46,990 nt of DNA from Bacteroidales bacterium (GTDB taxonomy: Bacteria > Bacteroidota > Bacteroidia > Bacteroidales > F082): NCBI GenBank assembly GCA_016290215.1, contig JAEETH010000023.1, positions 1-46,990 of the forward strand. The letters run 5' to 3'. The position numbers and the translations under genes are program-made. The notes beneath the pieces were generated by a model that saw nothing but the letters and a program-made list of their open reading frames with translations, was not told where the DNA came from and did not search any database. This document shows, one piece after another, positions 1-7,923 of this stretch; positions within the stretch are counted from its first letter, which is position 1; each line of letters starts with the position of its first letter.

Positions 1-3000
1 TGAGGGCAGGGTAGAGGTCCATCATGCAGGCGTCGAAGCCGTAACTGGCGTAGGCGGCCACCTTGTCGTTGGCAGTCAGGCCATAATGATTCTGGTACCA
101 ATGGCAGAAAGCCACAAGGTTGCCATGTTCGAGTTGGCAGCCCTTGGGCGTGCCCGTCGAACCCGAAGTGTAAAGCATGATAAAGAGGCTCGAAGGAGTG
201 ATGTCAGCCTTTACGGGTTCACCCATAGGCAGCGAATCGATGTCTTTCGTCAGTAGCACTTCACCTTGGTATTCATCGACGATGGGTCGCAATTCTTCAT
301 CAGCAATGAGCAACTTGGCGTTGGCATCCTTCATCATGAAGTTCAGACGCTCGGCAGGATAACTCGGATCTAAAGGCTGATAAGCGCAACCGGCCTTCAG
401 CACACCCAGCGAGGCAATGGCCATCCACTCGCAGCGCGGAATGAGCACCGAGACAACATCCTCATTGCCAAGGCCTTGTTTCACAAGGTAATTGGCGATA
501 CGTTCCGAAATGGCATCCACTTCTTTGTAAGTATAATGCTTGTCATGGTACACCACTGCCATATTGTCGGGTGTTTGGGCCACTTGCTTGCGGAACAGCG
601 AGATGATGGTCTGGGTGTCGTCGTAAGGCACATCGGTTTGGTTGAAGCTGTCGAGGATGGTGGTTTGTTCGGCATCCAACAGCGACACTTGCTGCAACTT
701 CATCTCCGGTTGACGGACGAATGCCTTCGCAGCGTTGCAGATCGACTGGGCCAAACTTTGCATCAGTTCGTGGCTGTAACGGCCATTGTCATATTCGACG
801 CACACACTCGGCTTACCTGCCTTGTCGTTCATGATATAGAAAGCGATGCGGAACTTCGGCGTGTCTGACTCCAGATTGTCAATGGTCAGCGTCTGGCCTT
901 TGAACTTATGCTCGTCGATAACGCCCATCTGGTAGGCAAACATGATTTCGGCGGAAAGGTCATAGTCGGCAGCGATTTGTGCGAAAGGATATTTCTCATG
1001 GCGCAACGTCTCATCGAACTGCTTGCTGGTCTCGTTAAGGAACTCAAGCACAGTCTGTTCGCCGATAGTGGAACTCAATGCCAGCGTGTTGACGAACATG
1101 CCGGTAGTGTTGCTGATGCGCAGGTCGGAACGTCCGTTGCTGATGGTGGTGATACACAGTTGCTCGTTGTTGGTGAAACGCGAAAGTGCGTAGAAGGTGG
1201 CAGCGAGGGTGAGATGCGCCGGAGTGATGTTGTGCTGACGGCAGAAGCTCTCTATGGCTTCGAAATCCAACTGGCTCGACAAGGTCTCTATGACGCCTTG
1301 CTCTTTGGGGTTGGTTAGGTCTGACGGTACCTCGGTCACGCCTTCCACATTGCCCAAACGCTCTTGGAAGAAGTCTTTGGCAGCCGCATATTCCTCGCTG
1401 CTTTCGGCGGCTTTCTCTGCCGCCACGAAATCGGCGTAGGTGAATGACTCAGGTTCAATCTCACGACCGTTGAGCAATTCAAAGAGTTGGGTCAAAAACA
1501 GGTCAATAGATCCGCCGTCAATGACGAGGTGATGGAAATCGAGCATAAGATAAACCCATTGCTCAGTTGTGACAATCTCCATGCGATAGAGCGGACCTTG
1601 CCTCAAATTGAACGGCTTGACAAAATCCCGCTTATATTGGTTCAACTCTGCCTCGCTATGCCGGCTCTGCAGAATCTCGATAGGTTGCTCGAAATCAATG
1701 ATTTGAATGATACCCGAACCTAAACTTCCAAAATGCGCCCGCAGCTGAGGATGCGTTTTGACAAGGGTTTCCAATGCCTTGGAAAGCAAGGTGGTATCTA
1801 CATCTTTTGGGAAACGAACCGCCATCGGGATATTATATACGGTTGCCTCGGGCTGCTTTATGCAATCCACATAGACGCCCATCTGCGCGTATGACAACGG
1901 AATATTGTTCGTGTCGGCATGGGTCTCTGCTTTCACCGTCTCTTCCCCAGTACCTTCGCTCATCATCTTGGCCAAAATCTCGTTCTCGATGGTCTGTAAA
2001 GTGCCCGTCTTGGCTAATGATTTCGAGTCGAGGATGACACCGAAACGTTTGTTGATTTGAATCGCCAACTTGATGGCCATGATGGAGGTCAGGCCGACAT
2101 AGCCCAACACGGTTGTCACGCCAAAGTCTTCGGTGTTGATGATCTTTGCGATGATGCTGTGGATTTCTTGCTCCAGGACATTCATCGGCACATTGCTCTC
2201 CATAACGGCCTCGGAAGCTTTCTTTTCGGGCTTGGGAAGGGCTTTCTTGTTCACCTTCTGGTTTTGGTTGAGTGGAATCTTTTCAATCTGCATCGTCACG
2301 GCAGGCACCATATAAGGCGGTTTTTGGTCGAGGATGAAATCGTTCAGCGCTTGGATATCAATTTGCTCATCAGCAACGATATAGGCAGCGATGAATTTGC
2401 CGCCGCCTTCTTCATCGAAGGCCTGCACCGTAGCATCCTTAATGCCTGGAAATTCACGAATGACGGCTTCTACTTCCGTTAGTTCGACACGGAAGCCACG
2501 AATCTTCACCTGTCCGTCCTTACGACCAACAAACTGGATGTTGCCGTCTGGCAGATAGCGCACGATGTCGCCCGAACGATAGACGCGAGCGTATTTTTCT
2601 TCGGTATTAAACGGGTTGGGAATAAACACCTCTGCCGTTTTCTCTGGGCGGTTGAGATAGCCACGTGTCACTTGCGGACCAGCAATCCAGAGTTCTCCTG
2701 GAGCACCGACGGGGAGTCTATGTCCATATTTGTCCACGATATACAGTTTACTATTGGAAACGGCACTTCCGATGGGAATGTCCTTTTTACGCTCCCTGAT
2801 GAGGTAAGAGGTGACATAGCAGATAGTTTCAGATGGACCATAGCCGTTGAAGAGGGCATAGCTTTGAGGCGGGTCTAATGATGCCAGTTTTTCACCACCA
2901 GTCATCATTCCTTGAAGGGAATGGTTCTCGATGCTAGTGACAAACTGATAGCCCACTTGTGTGGTCATAAACGTATGGGTGATTTTGTTCTGCTCGAAGT

Positions 3001-4987
3001 ATTCGTTGAGCGCAATCAGGTCGAGGCGCATTTCCTCAGGGATGATGTGGAGTTCGGCACCAATCGTCAATGTCGCATAGATTTCCATCGGCGAAGCGTC
3101 GAATCCGAAGCTGGCATACGACGTCACACGACTCTCGGATGTGAATCCTAATTGATGCTGATGCATGTAGCAGAAGGCGACCCAGTTTCTGTGTTCCGAC
3201 ATTCCCCCCTTGGGCACTCCCGTTGAGCCGCTGGTATAGACCAACGTAAAGAGGCTTTCGGGCTTTGGCTCCTCAGGCAGTGTCTCTGCCGGTGGTAGCT
3301 GCATCAGGTCTTTCGTATAAATCACCTCTCCTTGATATTCATCTACGATTCCGCGCAGTTCCTCATCGGCAATCAGCAGTTTTGAACCTGTGTCCTTCAT
3401 CATGAAGTTCAGGCGCTCTTTAGGATAGGTCGGGTCAAGGGGCTGATAGGCGCAACCAGCCTTGATGACACCTAACGAAGCGATGGCCATCCATTCGCAA
3501 CGGGGTATCAGAATGGCGACAATGTCCTCAGCTCCCAATCCTTTCGATGCAATAAGGGCTGCAATACGGTCGCTGATGTCGTCCAATTCGCCATAGGTGA
3601 TCCGCTTGTCTTTATAGACGACAGCCGTTTTGTCGGGCGTTGCCTTAGCCTGACGGCGGAACAGCGACACGATGGTCTGCGATTCGTCATAAGGCAAGTC
3701 GTTCTGGTTGAAGGTGTCAAGGAAAGCAACCTGCGCATTGGTGGCGATGTCAATGTCACGCAGGTAGGTCTGAGTCAGTAAGCCTTCCAAGGTGGCCTCG
3801 TAACTCTCCAAGAATTGGTCAATCAGCGTTTCGGAGTATTCGTTGGACTTGTATTCCGCCCTGATATGATATTGATTGCCGACATAGAAAGTCATTAGAT
3901 AAAACGGTGTGTCCTCGTTGTGGTTGCGGAGCTGTATGGTTTGCACAGGTTTGCCCATCAGTTCCTTGTAATCAAACAAGAGTCCGTGCCATGCAAATGC
4001 GGTATTGCTTTGCAGGTTGAGGTCGGTCATCAGGTCGGTATAGGCATAGATGTCGTGCTGGCGGCTACCGAGCATCTGCTCCTGATTGGCTTTCAGGAAG
4101 TCGAGCACCAAGGTCTCATCGGTGAATTTGGCGTAAACGGGCAAAGTCTTCACCGACATGCCAATGGAATGTTGGAACTTGGGGTTGGTGCGCCCATTGT
4201 AAACCGTGGTGAAGAGCGATTCCTGCTCGTTGTTGTATTTCGCCAAGAGATAAGCGTATGCCGAAGTGAAAAGGGTGCTTTTGTTAATACCGTTGGCCTT
4301 GCAGAAAGCGTTCACACGGTCCATTTCAGTGTCGAGCACACGGACTTTATGGGCGTCAGAGGGTTCTGAAATTTCGAGGTCGGGGAGAAGTTGAGTGAAG
4401 GTGTCGCCACAGTCGAAGTTTTGGGCATACCATTGCTTGCCTTCCTCGAAAGCAGGCGTTTTGCGCATCTCGGCTTCGGCGAGGGCCAATTCCTGCATTG
4501 TCATCTCCTCTGGAGCAAGCGTTTCGCCGTTGTATGCCGCCTCCACATCGCGAATCACGATGTCAAACGAGGCTCCATCGCCGATGATATGGTGCATGTC
4601 CCAAAACCAATAGACATGATCTGCGTCGCGCATCACTTTGGTATGAAACAGCCTGCCACCGTAAAGTTTGAACGGCTCGATGAATTTTTGTTTTTCCGCC
4701 TCAATGTCCGTGACCTGTTCAACTGTGAGGTTAATTTTTTCATTCTCCATGTCAATGGACTGGACGGGCTCGCCCTCGTCGTTCACCCCAATCCGCGTGA
4801 AGAAAGTGGGGTGCGCCTTTATCGTCGTTTCGATGGCGCGACACAAACGGTCGGCATCGAGGCTGCCGTCAAAGACAAAGAGAAACGGCAGGTTATAGAA
4901 AATCTCGTTTTCATGGCTTACACATTCGGCATAGATGCCATATTGCGATCTTGATAAGGGAGCAATTGAACCATTAGTTGCTTTCAT
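1..4987 (-). CDS. Nonribosomal peptide synthetase, C-A-T-C-A..., 3' end outside window
   Basis: About 1662 residues are visible; there is no stop before the left edge. The domain order read from the translation is: condensation domain 1 (HHIIGDG at 132-138), adenylation domain 1 (A3 core YTSGSTGVPKG near 584, A10-like NQNQKVNKKAL near 905), carrier domain (GLTSIMAIKLA, phosphopantetheine serine S968), condensation domain 2 (HHLVIDG at 1152), and the start of adenylation domain 2 (YTSGSTGTPKG near 1606). The protein would assemble a peptide in the cytoplasm from amino acids loaded on carrier domains. Opening with a condensation domain suggests that the first residue receives an acyl cap or an upstream donor. 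Aligned by eye to GrsA, A1 gives binding-pocket residues D-A-M-F-M-G-C-Y, consistent with a hydrophobic substrate; this is inference. The two modules are very alike, as if duplicated. The start at 4987 is the first Met before the C-domain motif and follows a good promoter. The release domain is not visible. Confidence 0.93.
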   Translation of the reverse strand, partial: MKATNGSIAPLSRSQYGIYAECVSHENEIFYNLPFLFVFDGSLDADRLCRAIETTIKAHPTFFTRIGVNDEGEPVQSIDMENEKINLTVEQVTDIEAEKQKFIEPFKLYGGRLFHTKVMRDADHVYWFWDMHHIIGDGASFDIVIRDVEAAYNGETLAPEEMTMQELALAEAEMRKTPAFEEGKQWYAQNFDCGDTFTQLLPDLEISEPSDAHKVRVLDTEMDRVNAFCKANGINKSTLFTSAYAYLLAKYNNEQESLFTTVYNGRTNPKFQHSIGMSVKTLPVYAKFTDETLVLDFLKANQEQMLGSRQHDIYAYTDLMTDLNLQSNTAFAWHGLLFDYKELMGKPVQTIQLRNHNEDTPFYLMTFYVGNQYHIRAEYKSNEYSETLIDQFLESYEATLEGLLTQTYLRDIDIATNAQVAFLDTFNQNDLPYDESQTIVSLFRRQAKATPDKTAVVYKDKRITYGELDDISDRIAALIASKGLGAEDIVAILIPRCEWMAIASLGVIKAGCAYQPLDPTYPKERLNFMMKDTGSKLLIADEELRGIVDEYQGEVIYTKDLMQLPPAETLPEEPKPESLFTLVYTSGSTGVPKGGMSEHRNWVAFCYMHQHQLGFTSESRVTSYASFGFDASPMEIYATLTIGAELHIIPEEMRLDLIALNEYFEQNKITHTFMTTQVGYQFVTSIENHSLQGMMTGGEKLASLDPPQSYALFNGYGPSETICYVTSYLIRERKKDIPIGSAVSNSKLYIVDKYGHRLPVGAPGELWIAGPQVTRGYLNRPEKTAEVFIPNPFNTEEKYARVYRSGDIVRYLPDGNIQFVGRKDGQVKIRGFRVELTEVEAVIREFPGIKDATVQAFDEEGGGKFIAAYIVADEQIDIQALNDFILDQKPPYMVPAVTMQIEKIPLNQNQKVNKKALPKPEKKASEAVMESNVPMNVLEQEIHSIIAKIINTEDFGVTTVLGYVGLTSIMAIKLAIQINKRFGVILDSKSLAKTGTLQTIENEILAKMMSEGTGEETVKAETHADTNNIPLSYAQMGVYVDCIKQPEATVYNIPMAVRFPKDVDTTLLSKALETLVKTHPQLRAHFGSLGSGIIQIIDFEQPIEILQSRHSEAELNQYKRDFVKPFNLRQGPLYRMEIVTTEQWVYLMLDFHHLVIDGGSIDLFLTQLFELLNGREIEPESFTYADFVAAEKAAESSEEYAAAKDFFQERLGNVEGVTEVPSDLTNPKEQGVIETLSSQLDFEAIESFCRQHNITPAHLTLAATFYALSRFTNNEQLCITTISNGRSDLRISNTTGMFVNTLALSSTIGEQTVLEFLNETSKQFDETLRHEKYPFAQIAADYDLSAEIMFAYQMGVIDEHKFKGQTLTIDNLESDTPKFRIAFYIMNDKAGKPSVCVEYDNGRYSHELMQSLAQSICNAAKAFVRQPEMKLQQVSLLDAEQTTILDSFNQTDVPYDDTQTIISLFRKQVAQTPDNMAVVYHDKHYTYKEVDAISERIANYLVKQGLGNEDVVSVLIPRCEWMAIASLGVLKAGCAYQPLDPSYPAERLNFMMKDANAKLLIADEELRPIVDEYQGEVLLTKDIDSLPMGEPVKADITPSSLFIMLYTSGSTGTPKGCQLEHGNLVAFCHWYQNHYGLTANDKVAAYASYGFDACMMDLYPAL

Positions 4988-5036
4988 ATTGAGCGATTTT
5001 ATTTTGATTAACTCGTTGGATAGTTTAAATAAGATA

Positions 5037-5065
5037 CAAAAATAGAAAAAAATGGAAAAAGCAAG
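5037..5065 (-). promoter_or_regulatory. Promoter of the NRPS gene
   Basis: Read on the minus strand, TATTTTTG (5037-5044) matches the Bacteroidota -7 consensus TAnnTTTG. A CTTG (5062-5065) lies 17 bp upstream in the position of the -33 TTTG box. The start codon is about 50 bp downstream. Confidence 0.5.
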
Positions 5066-5168
5066 GGCGAAGTGGGGGGAAATTACGGTTTTTTGAGAGG
5101 AAGACAGGGAATTAATCATTATAGGTGTTTTTTCTGAAAACAACTTCCATTCGAAAAGGATTTTTCTG

Positions 5169-5176
5169 TAATTTTG
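5169..5176 (+). promoter_or_regulatory. -7 box of the 5407-7259 operon
   Basis: TAATTTTG followed by C matches TAnnTTTG. No clear -33 TTTG is seen. If used, the transcript would have a leader of about 225 nt containing the AT-rich repeat at 5287-5360. Confidence 0.45.
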
Positions 5177-5286
5177 CACCCTTAAAACGGCATAAAAGCG
5201 ATGCTAAATTATTGTAAATCACCGATTCTAAAAAAGATAAACAAACAAAAAAACGCTTTCCATCCCCAAAAGGGGAATCCCAATCC

Positions 5287-5360
5287 CTGAATCTTTAAAT
5301 CTTGAATCTTTGAATCTTGAATCTTTAAATCTTGAATCTTGAAATCTTGAATCTTTAAAT
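5287..5360. repeat. 30-bp AT-rich tandem repeat (about 2.5 copies)
   Basis: Two full units (5301-5330 and 5331-5360) and a partial one (5287-5300), each ending in AATCTTTAAAT and built from CTTGAATCTT subunits. It lies in the 5' leader of the following operon. The rest of 5066-5406 holds no gene that I can see. Confidence 0.75.
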
Positions 5361-5406
5361 ATTAAATCTCCAAAACTCTAAACTAAGAAAATGAAAACAA
5401 AAAAAA

Positions 5407-5691
5407 ATGAATCTGAAAGCCATCGTACTTTCGCTCGGGCTGGTGGCCATGATATTGCCGTCCAGCGCAATGGCGCAAAAAACCACCGAAAGACCTGGAG
5501 GATTGTTTGGCCTCAATGACCAGCCTGAAACAAGCCTTCTGCACCGAAATATATTTGAAAAAAAGGGATTGGATCTCAATGTGGGAACCCAACCTTTCCA
5601 AGAACCCGCTCCTTTGGGTAGCGGTATCGCCATTCTGATTGGCGCGGGCCTCGGCTATATTGCACTGAAGAAAAAGGAGGACAAGCAATGA
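5407..5691 (+). CDS. Small secreted protein with PLGSG-transmembrane-basic C-terminal tail
   Basis: This 94-residue protein has an N-terminal signal peptide (hydrophobic 5-20, likely cleavage after AMA at 21-23). A short polar middle follows, then a C-terminal tail of PLGSG (69-73), a hydrophobic segment (73-88) and a basic end (KKKEDK). That tripartite tail resembles the CTERM sorting signals used by exosortases, although PLGSG is not one of the classical motifs I can name. It could equally be a plain membrane anchor. The stop overlaps the ATG of the next gene by 4 bp (ATGA), so the two are translationally coupled and probably functionally linked. The start is ambiguous: an ATG at 5391 lies one base out of frame across an A9 run. 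I do not recognise a specific function. Confidence 0.75.
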   Translation: MNLKAIVLSLGLVAMILPSSAMAQKTTERPGGLFGLNDQPETSLLHRNIFEKKGLDLNVGTQPFQEPAPLGSGIAILIGAGLGYIALKKKEDKQ

Positions 5692-7259
5692 AAAAAATAG
5701 CAATTTTCGTGGCAGCCTTGGTGCTGACCCTCGGCCTTGCCCAGTGCAAGAAGGAACAACCCGCCACGCCCCAAGACACAGAAGGCAACCTTGTTCACCT
5801 CACAGTGAACGTGGGTGCTTCGACAGGCTCAGCAACCAACGGCTCAAGAGCTGATGTTGACCCCTCAACTGGTGTTTTCTCTTTCAGTAATGGCGACATA
5901 CTCTATGTCGGCTACGACAGTGCCTGTGTTGGCACGCTGGAATATAACGCCACCACGAACAAATTCAGCGGCGACCTCAGTCTTTCGCAAAACGGCGACC
6001 AACCGCTGCATTTCTACTACCTGGGAGGATATGGAGAATATGTTAACCAAGTTGATGAAACGCAATACACCGTTGACATCTACGAACAACAATTCAATCC
6101 CTATCCCGTGATTTCCTACGGCACTTCAACGACTAACTATTCCGAAAGCAGCAACACTTACTCCACCACATTGGAGAACCAATGCGCCTTGGTGGAGTTC
6201 ACCACCAACAGGATTCTCAAGGAAGCGAACTTTATGATCCAGGGAATAAACAACCGGGTGATTATTGACTTTGCCAACAACACCTTTACCCCCACCCGCT
6301 ACGGAAGCGAGCAAATCTCACTGTACCCCGAAACTCCCACCAGCCGCTGGGCCATCCTGCTTCCCAATGAAGACTCAGTGACCGTCACCGTTGATGCTAG
6401 ATCCCAAGGGTACAACTATAAAGTAATTACCATTCCTCCTGTCCATAAAAATGATTTTCTGCATGGCGAGAATGCTATCAGTTTTGAGTTGACGGCTATG
6501 GAGGCCGGCAACCCGCTGACGATGATGGCCTATGGGGGCGCTACAATCCGTGTGATAAATCCGCCGGATGGAATGCAGTACGATATCGGCGAAGGCAAGC
6601 AAACCATAAACGGCGTGAACGAGATCAGCATCGATGTCAGCCCAGGCAATTGGGTGCGTTTCTACGGCAACGGCACCAGAATCAAAGACTATAGTTCTAC
6701 CAATATTGTCAGCACTAACAATGTGGAATTGAGTGGCAACATCATGAGTTTAGTGGACGAGGAAAACTTTGCGACGATCACCACAATGGAAGGCGCTTCT
6801 TTCGCAGGTCTTTTCGCTGGAAACACATGTCCCATCAATGCAAGCGGTCTGCTGCTGCCCGCCACGACGCTGAGCCAAGACTGCTATTCTGGCATGTTTG
6901 CCGGGTGCTCCGGAATGGATGACACCCCCACCGAGTTGCCCGCCTTAACATTGGCCCCTGGATGCTATTCTAACATGTTCGAGGGGTGCAGCATGTTAAA
7001 TAATGCTCCCCATCTGCCCGCCACGAAATTAGTAGAAGGGTGTTATGCTTATATGTTTAACGGATGCAGCAACCTCTACCAAGTGACCTGCTTAGCCACC
7101 ACCATCACTGGCTCTAACTGCACCACAAACTGGCTCAACGAAGTGAACGATCATTCCCCTGACGGCGGTCCCTGCACATTCACCAAGGCCAAGGGTGCAT
7201 CCTGTTGGACCTGGGGTCCCAGCGGTATCCCCAATAACTGGACGGTCAACGAATACTAA
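5688..7259 (+). CDS. Fimbrillin-like surface lipoprotein with C-terminal cysteine/LRR-like repeats
   Basis: This 523-residue lipoprotein has a signal peptide ending in the lipobox LAQC (lipidated Cys20), so it is likely outer-membrane anchored. The N-terminal half (about 30-270) begins with a VHLTVNVGAST segment and reads like the two-domain fimbrillin/Mfa type of Bacteroidales surface proteins; this is inference from pattern, not a search. The C-terminal part (about 380-470) has three or more repeats of the form GCYxxMFxGCSxLxxAPxLPAT, similar to the repeats of BspA/DUF285 surface proteins. Translation is coupled to the upstream 94-residue protein by a 4-bp overlap, and a strong terminator follows. 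Role: probable adhesin or cell-surface protein. Confidence is high that it is a lipoprotein and moderate for the fimbrillin assignment. Confidence 0.85.
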   Translation: MKKIAIFVAALVLTLGLAQCKKEQPATPQDTEGNLVHLTVNVGASTGSATNGSRADVDPSTGVFSFSNGDILYVGYDSACVGTLEYNATTNKFSGDLSLSQNGDQPLHFYYLGGYGEYVNQVDETQYTVDIYEQQFNPYPVISYGTSTTNYSESSNTYSTTLENQCALVEFTTNRILKEANFMIQGINNRVIIDFANNTFTPTRYGSEQISLYPETPTSRWAILLPNEDSVTVTVDARSQGYNYKVITIPPVHKNDFLHGENAISFELTAMEAGNPLTMMAYGGATIRVINPPDGMQYDIGEGKQTINGVNEISIDVSPGNWVRFYGNGTRIKDYSSTNIVSTNNVELSGNIMSLVDEENFATITTMEGASFAGLFAGNTCPINASGLLLPATTLSQDCYSGMFAGCSGMDDTPTELPALTLAPGCYSNMFEGCSMLNNAPHLPATKLVEGCYAYMFNGCSNLYQVTCLATTITGSNCTTNWLNEVNDHSPDGGPCTFTKAKGASCWTWGPSGIPNNWTVNEY

Positions 7260-7287
7260 CCCTACAACAATCGTCTAACCTGAATAT

Positions 7288-7328
7288 GAAAGGCAGCCCT
7301 TAAACGAAGGCTGCCTTTCGTGTTTTTT
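7288..7328 (+). terminator. Intrinsic terminator after the fimbrillin-like gene
   Basis: Perfect 11-bp stem GAAAGGCAGCC (7288-7298) / GGCTGCCTTTC (7309-7319), then a T6 run at 7323-7328. Confidence 0.85.
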
Positions 7329-7598
7329 CGCAAATCTTCAACCTTGGCTCTTCTGCAATTGGACACCATCGCTCCGAGACACCAGCCTGCAGCCATTTCA
7401 TGCCAGCGAGGTCATGAGTGGGGTGGGAGAAATTTCGGTTTTTTCAAAGCCCTGCAAGAGTGACAAGATATTTTGTGCAGATGCCATCAGCACAATTTGC
7501 GGAGAACTCAAACTATATAATCCTAAAATATATATGGCCATCGTACATATTCAATACAGCTTTTTTCTTCTATTATTCAATATCTCGCAAACTTTTTC
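7329..7598. other. Intergenic stretch, no gene recognised
   Basis: Small open frames here (for example 7414-7638) have no recognisable domain and unconvincing composition. GC falls sharply from about 7450 onward, marking the left side of the low-GC restriction-modification segment. Confidence 0.5.
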
Positions 7599-7606
7599 TA
7601 TCTTTG
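7599..7606 (+). promoter_or_regulatory. -7 box upstream of the structured leader / R-M genes
   Basis: TATCTTTG followed by C matches TAnnTTTG. No good -33 TTTG is visible. Transcription would begin near 7613 and read through the structured region at 7700-7880 into the methyltransferase gene at 7924. Confidence 0.45.
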
Positions 7607-7699
7607 CCCACATCAAAACAATTAAAAATCTAATTTAGTTAACGACAAAAAAGAGATAAAACAAAGTAATACAACAACATAAGCATTAACTACCATTTC

Positions 7700-7880
7700 G
7701 CGTTCAAAATAAGCCTAGGAAACTGATTTTGATAATCGGGAAAAGGTTCAAGGTAAGCCTTAAATTGCAACTTAGTCATATTTGGGTAGCATACGCCTAT
7801 AGGCGTGAGCTCAAATATGACGAGGGTTCCATCCTAGGCTTTCCCTGAACGCTATGAAGGCTCGCGCCTTCTCATTTTTC
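7700..7880 (+). ncRNA. Candidate structured leader RNA ending in an intrinsic terminator
   Basis: Visible inverted repeats nest into one fold. An outer stem pairs GCGTTCA (7700-7706) with TGAACGC (7846-7852), and AAGCCTAGGA (7711-7720) with TCCTAGGCTT (7832-7841), separated by a 4-nt by 4-nt internal loop. Inside lie a small hairpin AAGG/CCTT (7750-7761) and a long arm, GTCATATTTG (7775-7784) / CAAATATGAC (7812-7821), capped by the 14-bp palindrome ACGCCTATAGGCGT (7793-7806). This gives a three-way junction shape. GAAGGC (7856-7861) / GCCTTC (7866-7871) followed by TCATTTTT looks like an intrinsic terminator. I do not recognise a known RNA family in it. It could be a cis-acting leader for the R-M genes, an independent small RNA, or a folded mobile repeat. 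Confidence 0.55.
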
Positions 7881-7885
7881 CGAAT

Positions 7886-7922
7886 CAAGTGATTGATAGT
7901 AATGCTCAAAATCAATCACTTG
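7886..7922 (+). promoter_or_regulatory. Perfect hairpin abutting the methyltransferase start codon
   Basis: CAAGTGATTGAT (7886-7897) pairs perfectly with ATCAATCACTTG (7911-7922) around a 13-nt loop. The ATG begins at 7924, so the stem covers the ribosome-landing region. As DNA it could instead be a dyad operator. Confidence 0.7.
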
Positions 7923-7923
7923 G

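Noticed and set aside
1774-4954. Several plus-strand ORFs of 60-187 codons across the NRPS
   Set aside because: All antisense to a continuous minus-strand NRPS frame with canonical motifs.
7414-7638. Two overlapping small ORFs (74 and 71 codons)
   Set aside because: No recognisable domain, AT-driven composition, and the promoter box at 7599 lies inside them.
7700-7880. Known RNAs (cobalamin or TPP riboswitch, tmRNA, RNase P, SRP RNA)
   Set aside because: The conserved sequence boxes that I know for these families are not seen.
7700-7922. Retron msr-msd or type III toxin-antitoxin RNA
   Set aside because: No reverse transcriptase and no toxin with tandem direct repeats nearby; the adjacent genes are a methyltransferase and a nuclease.
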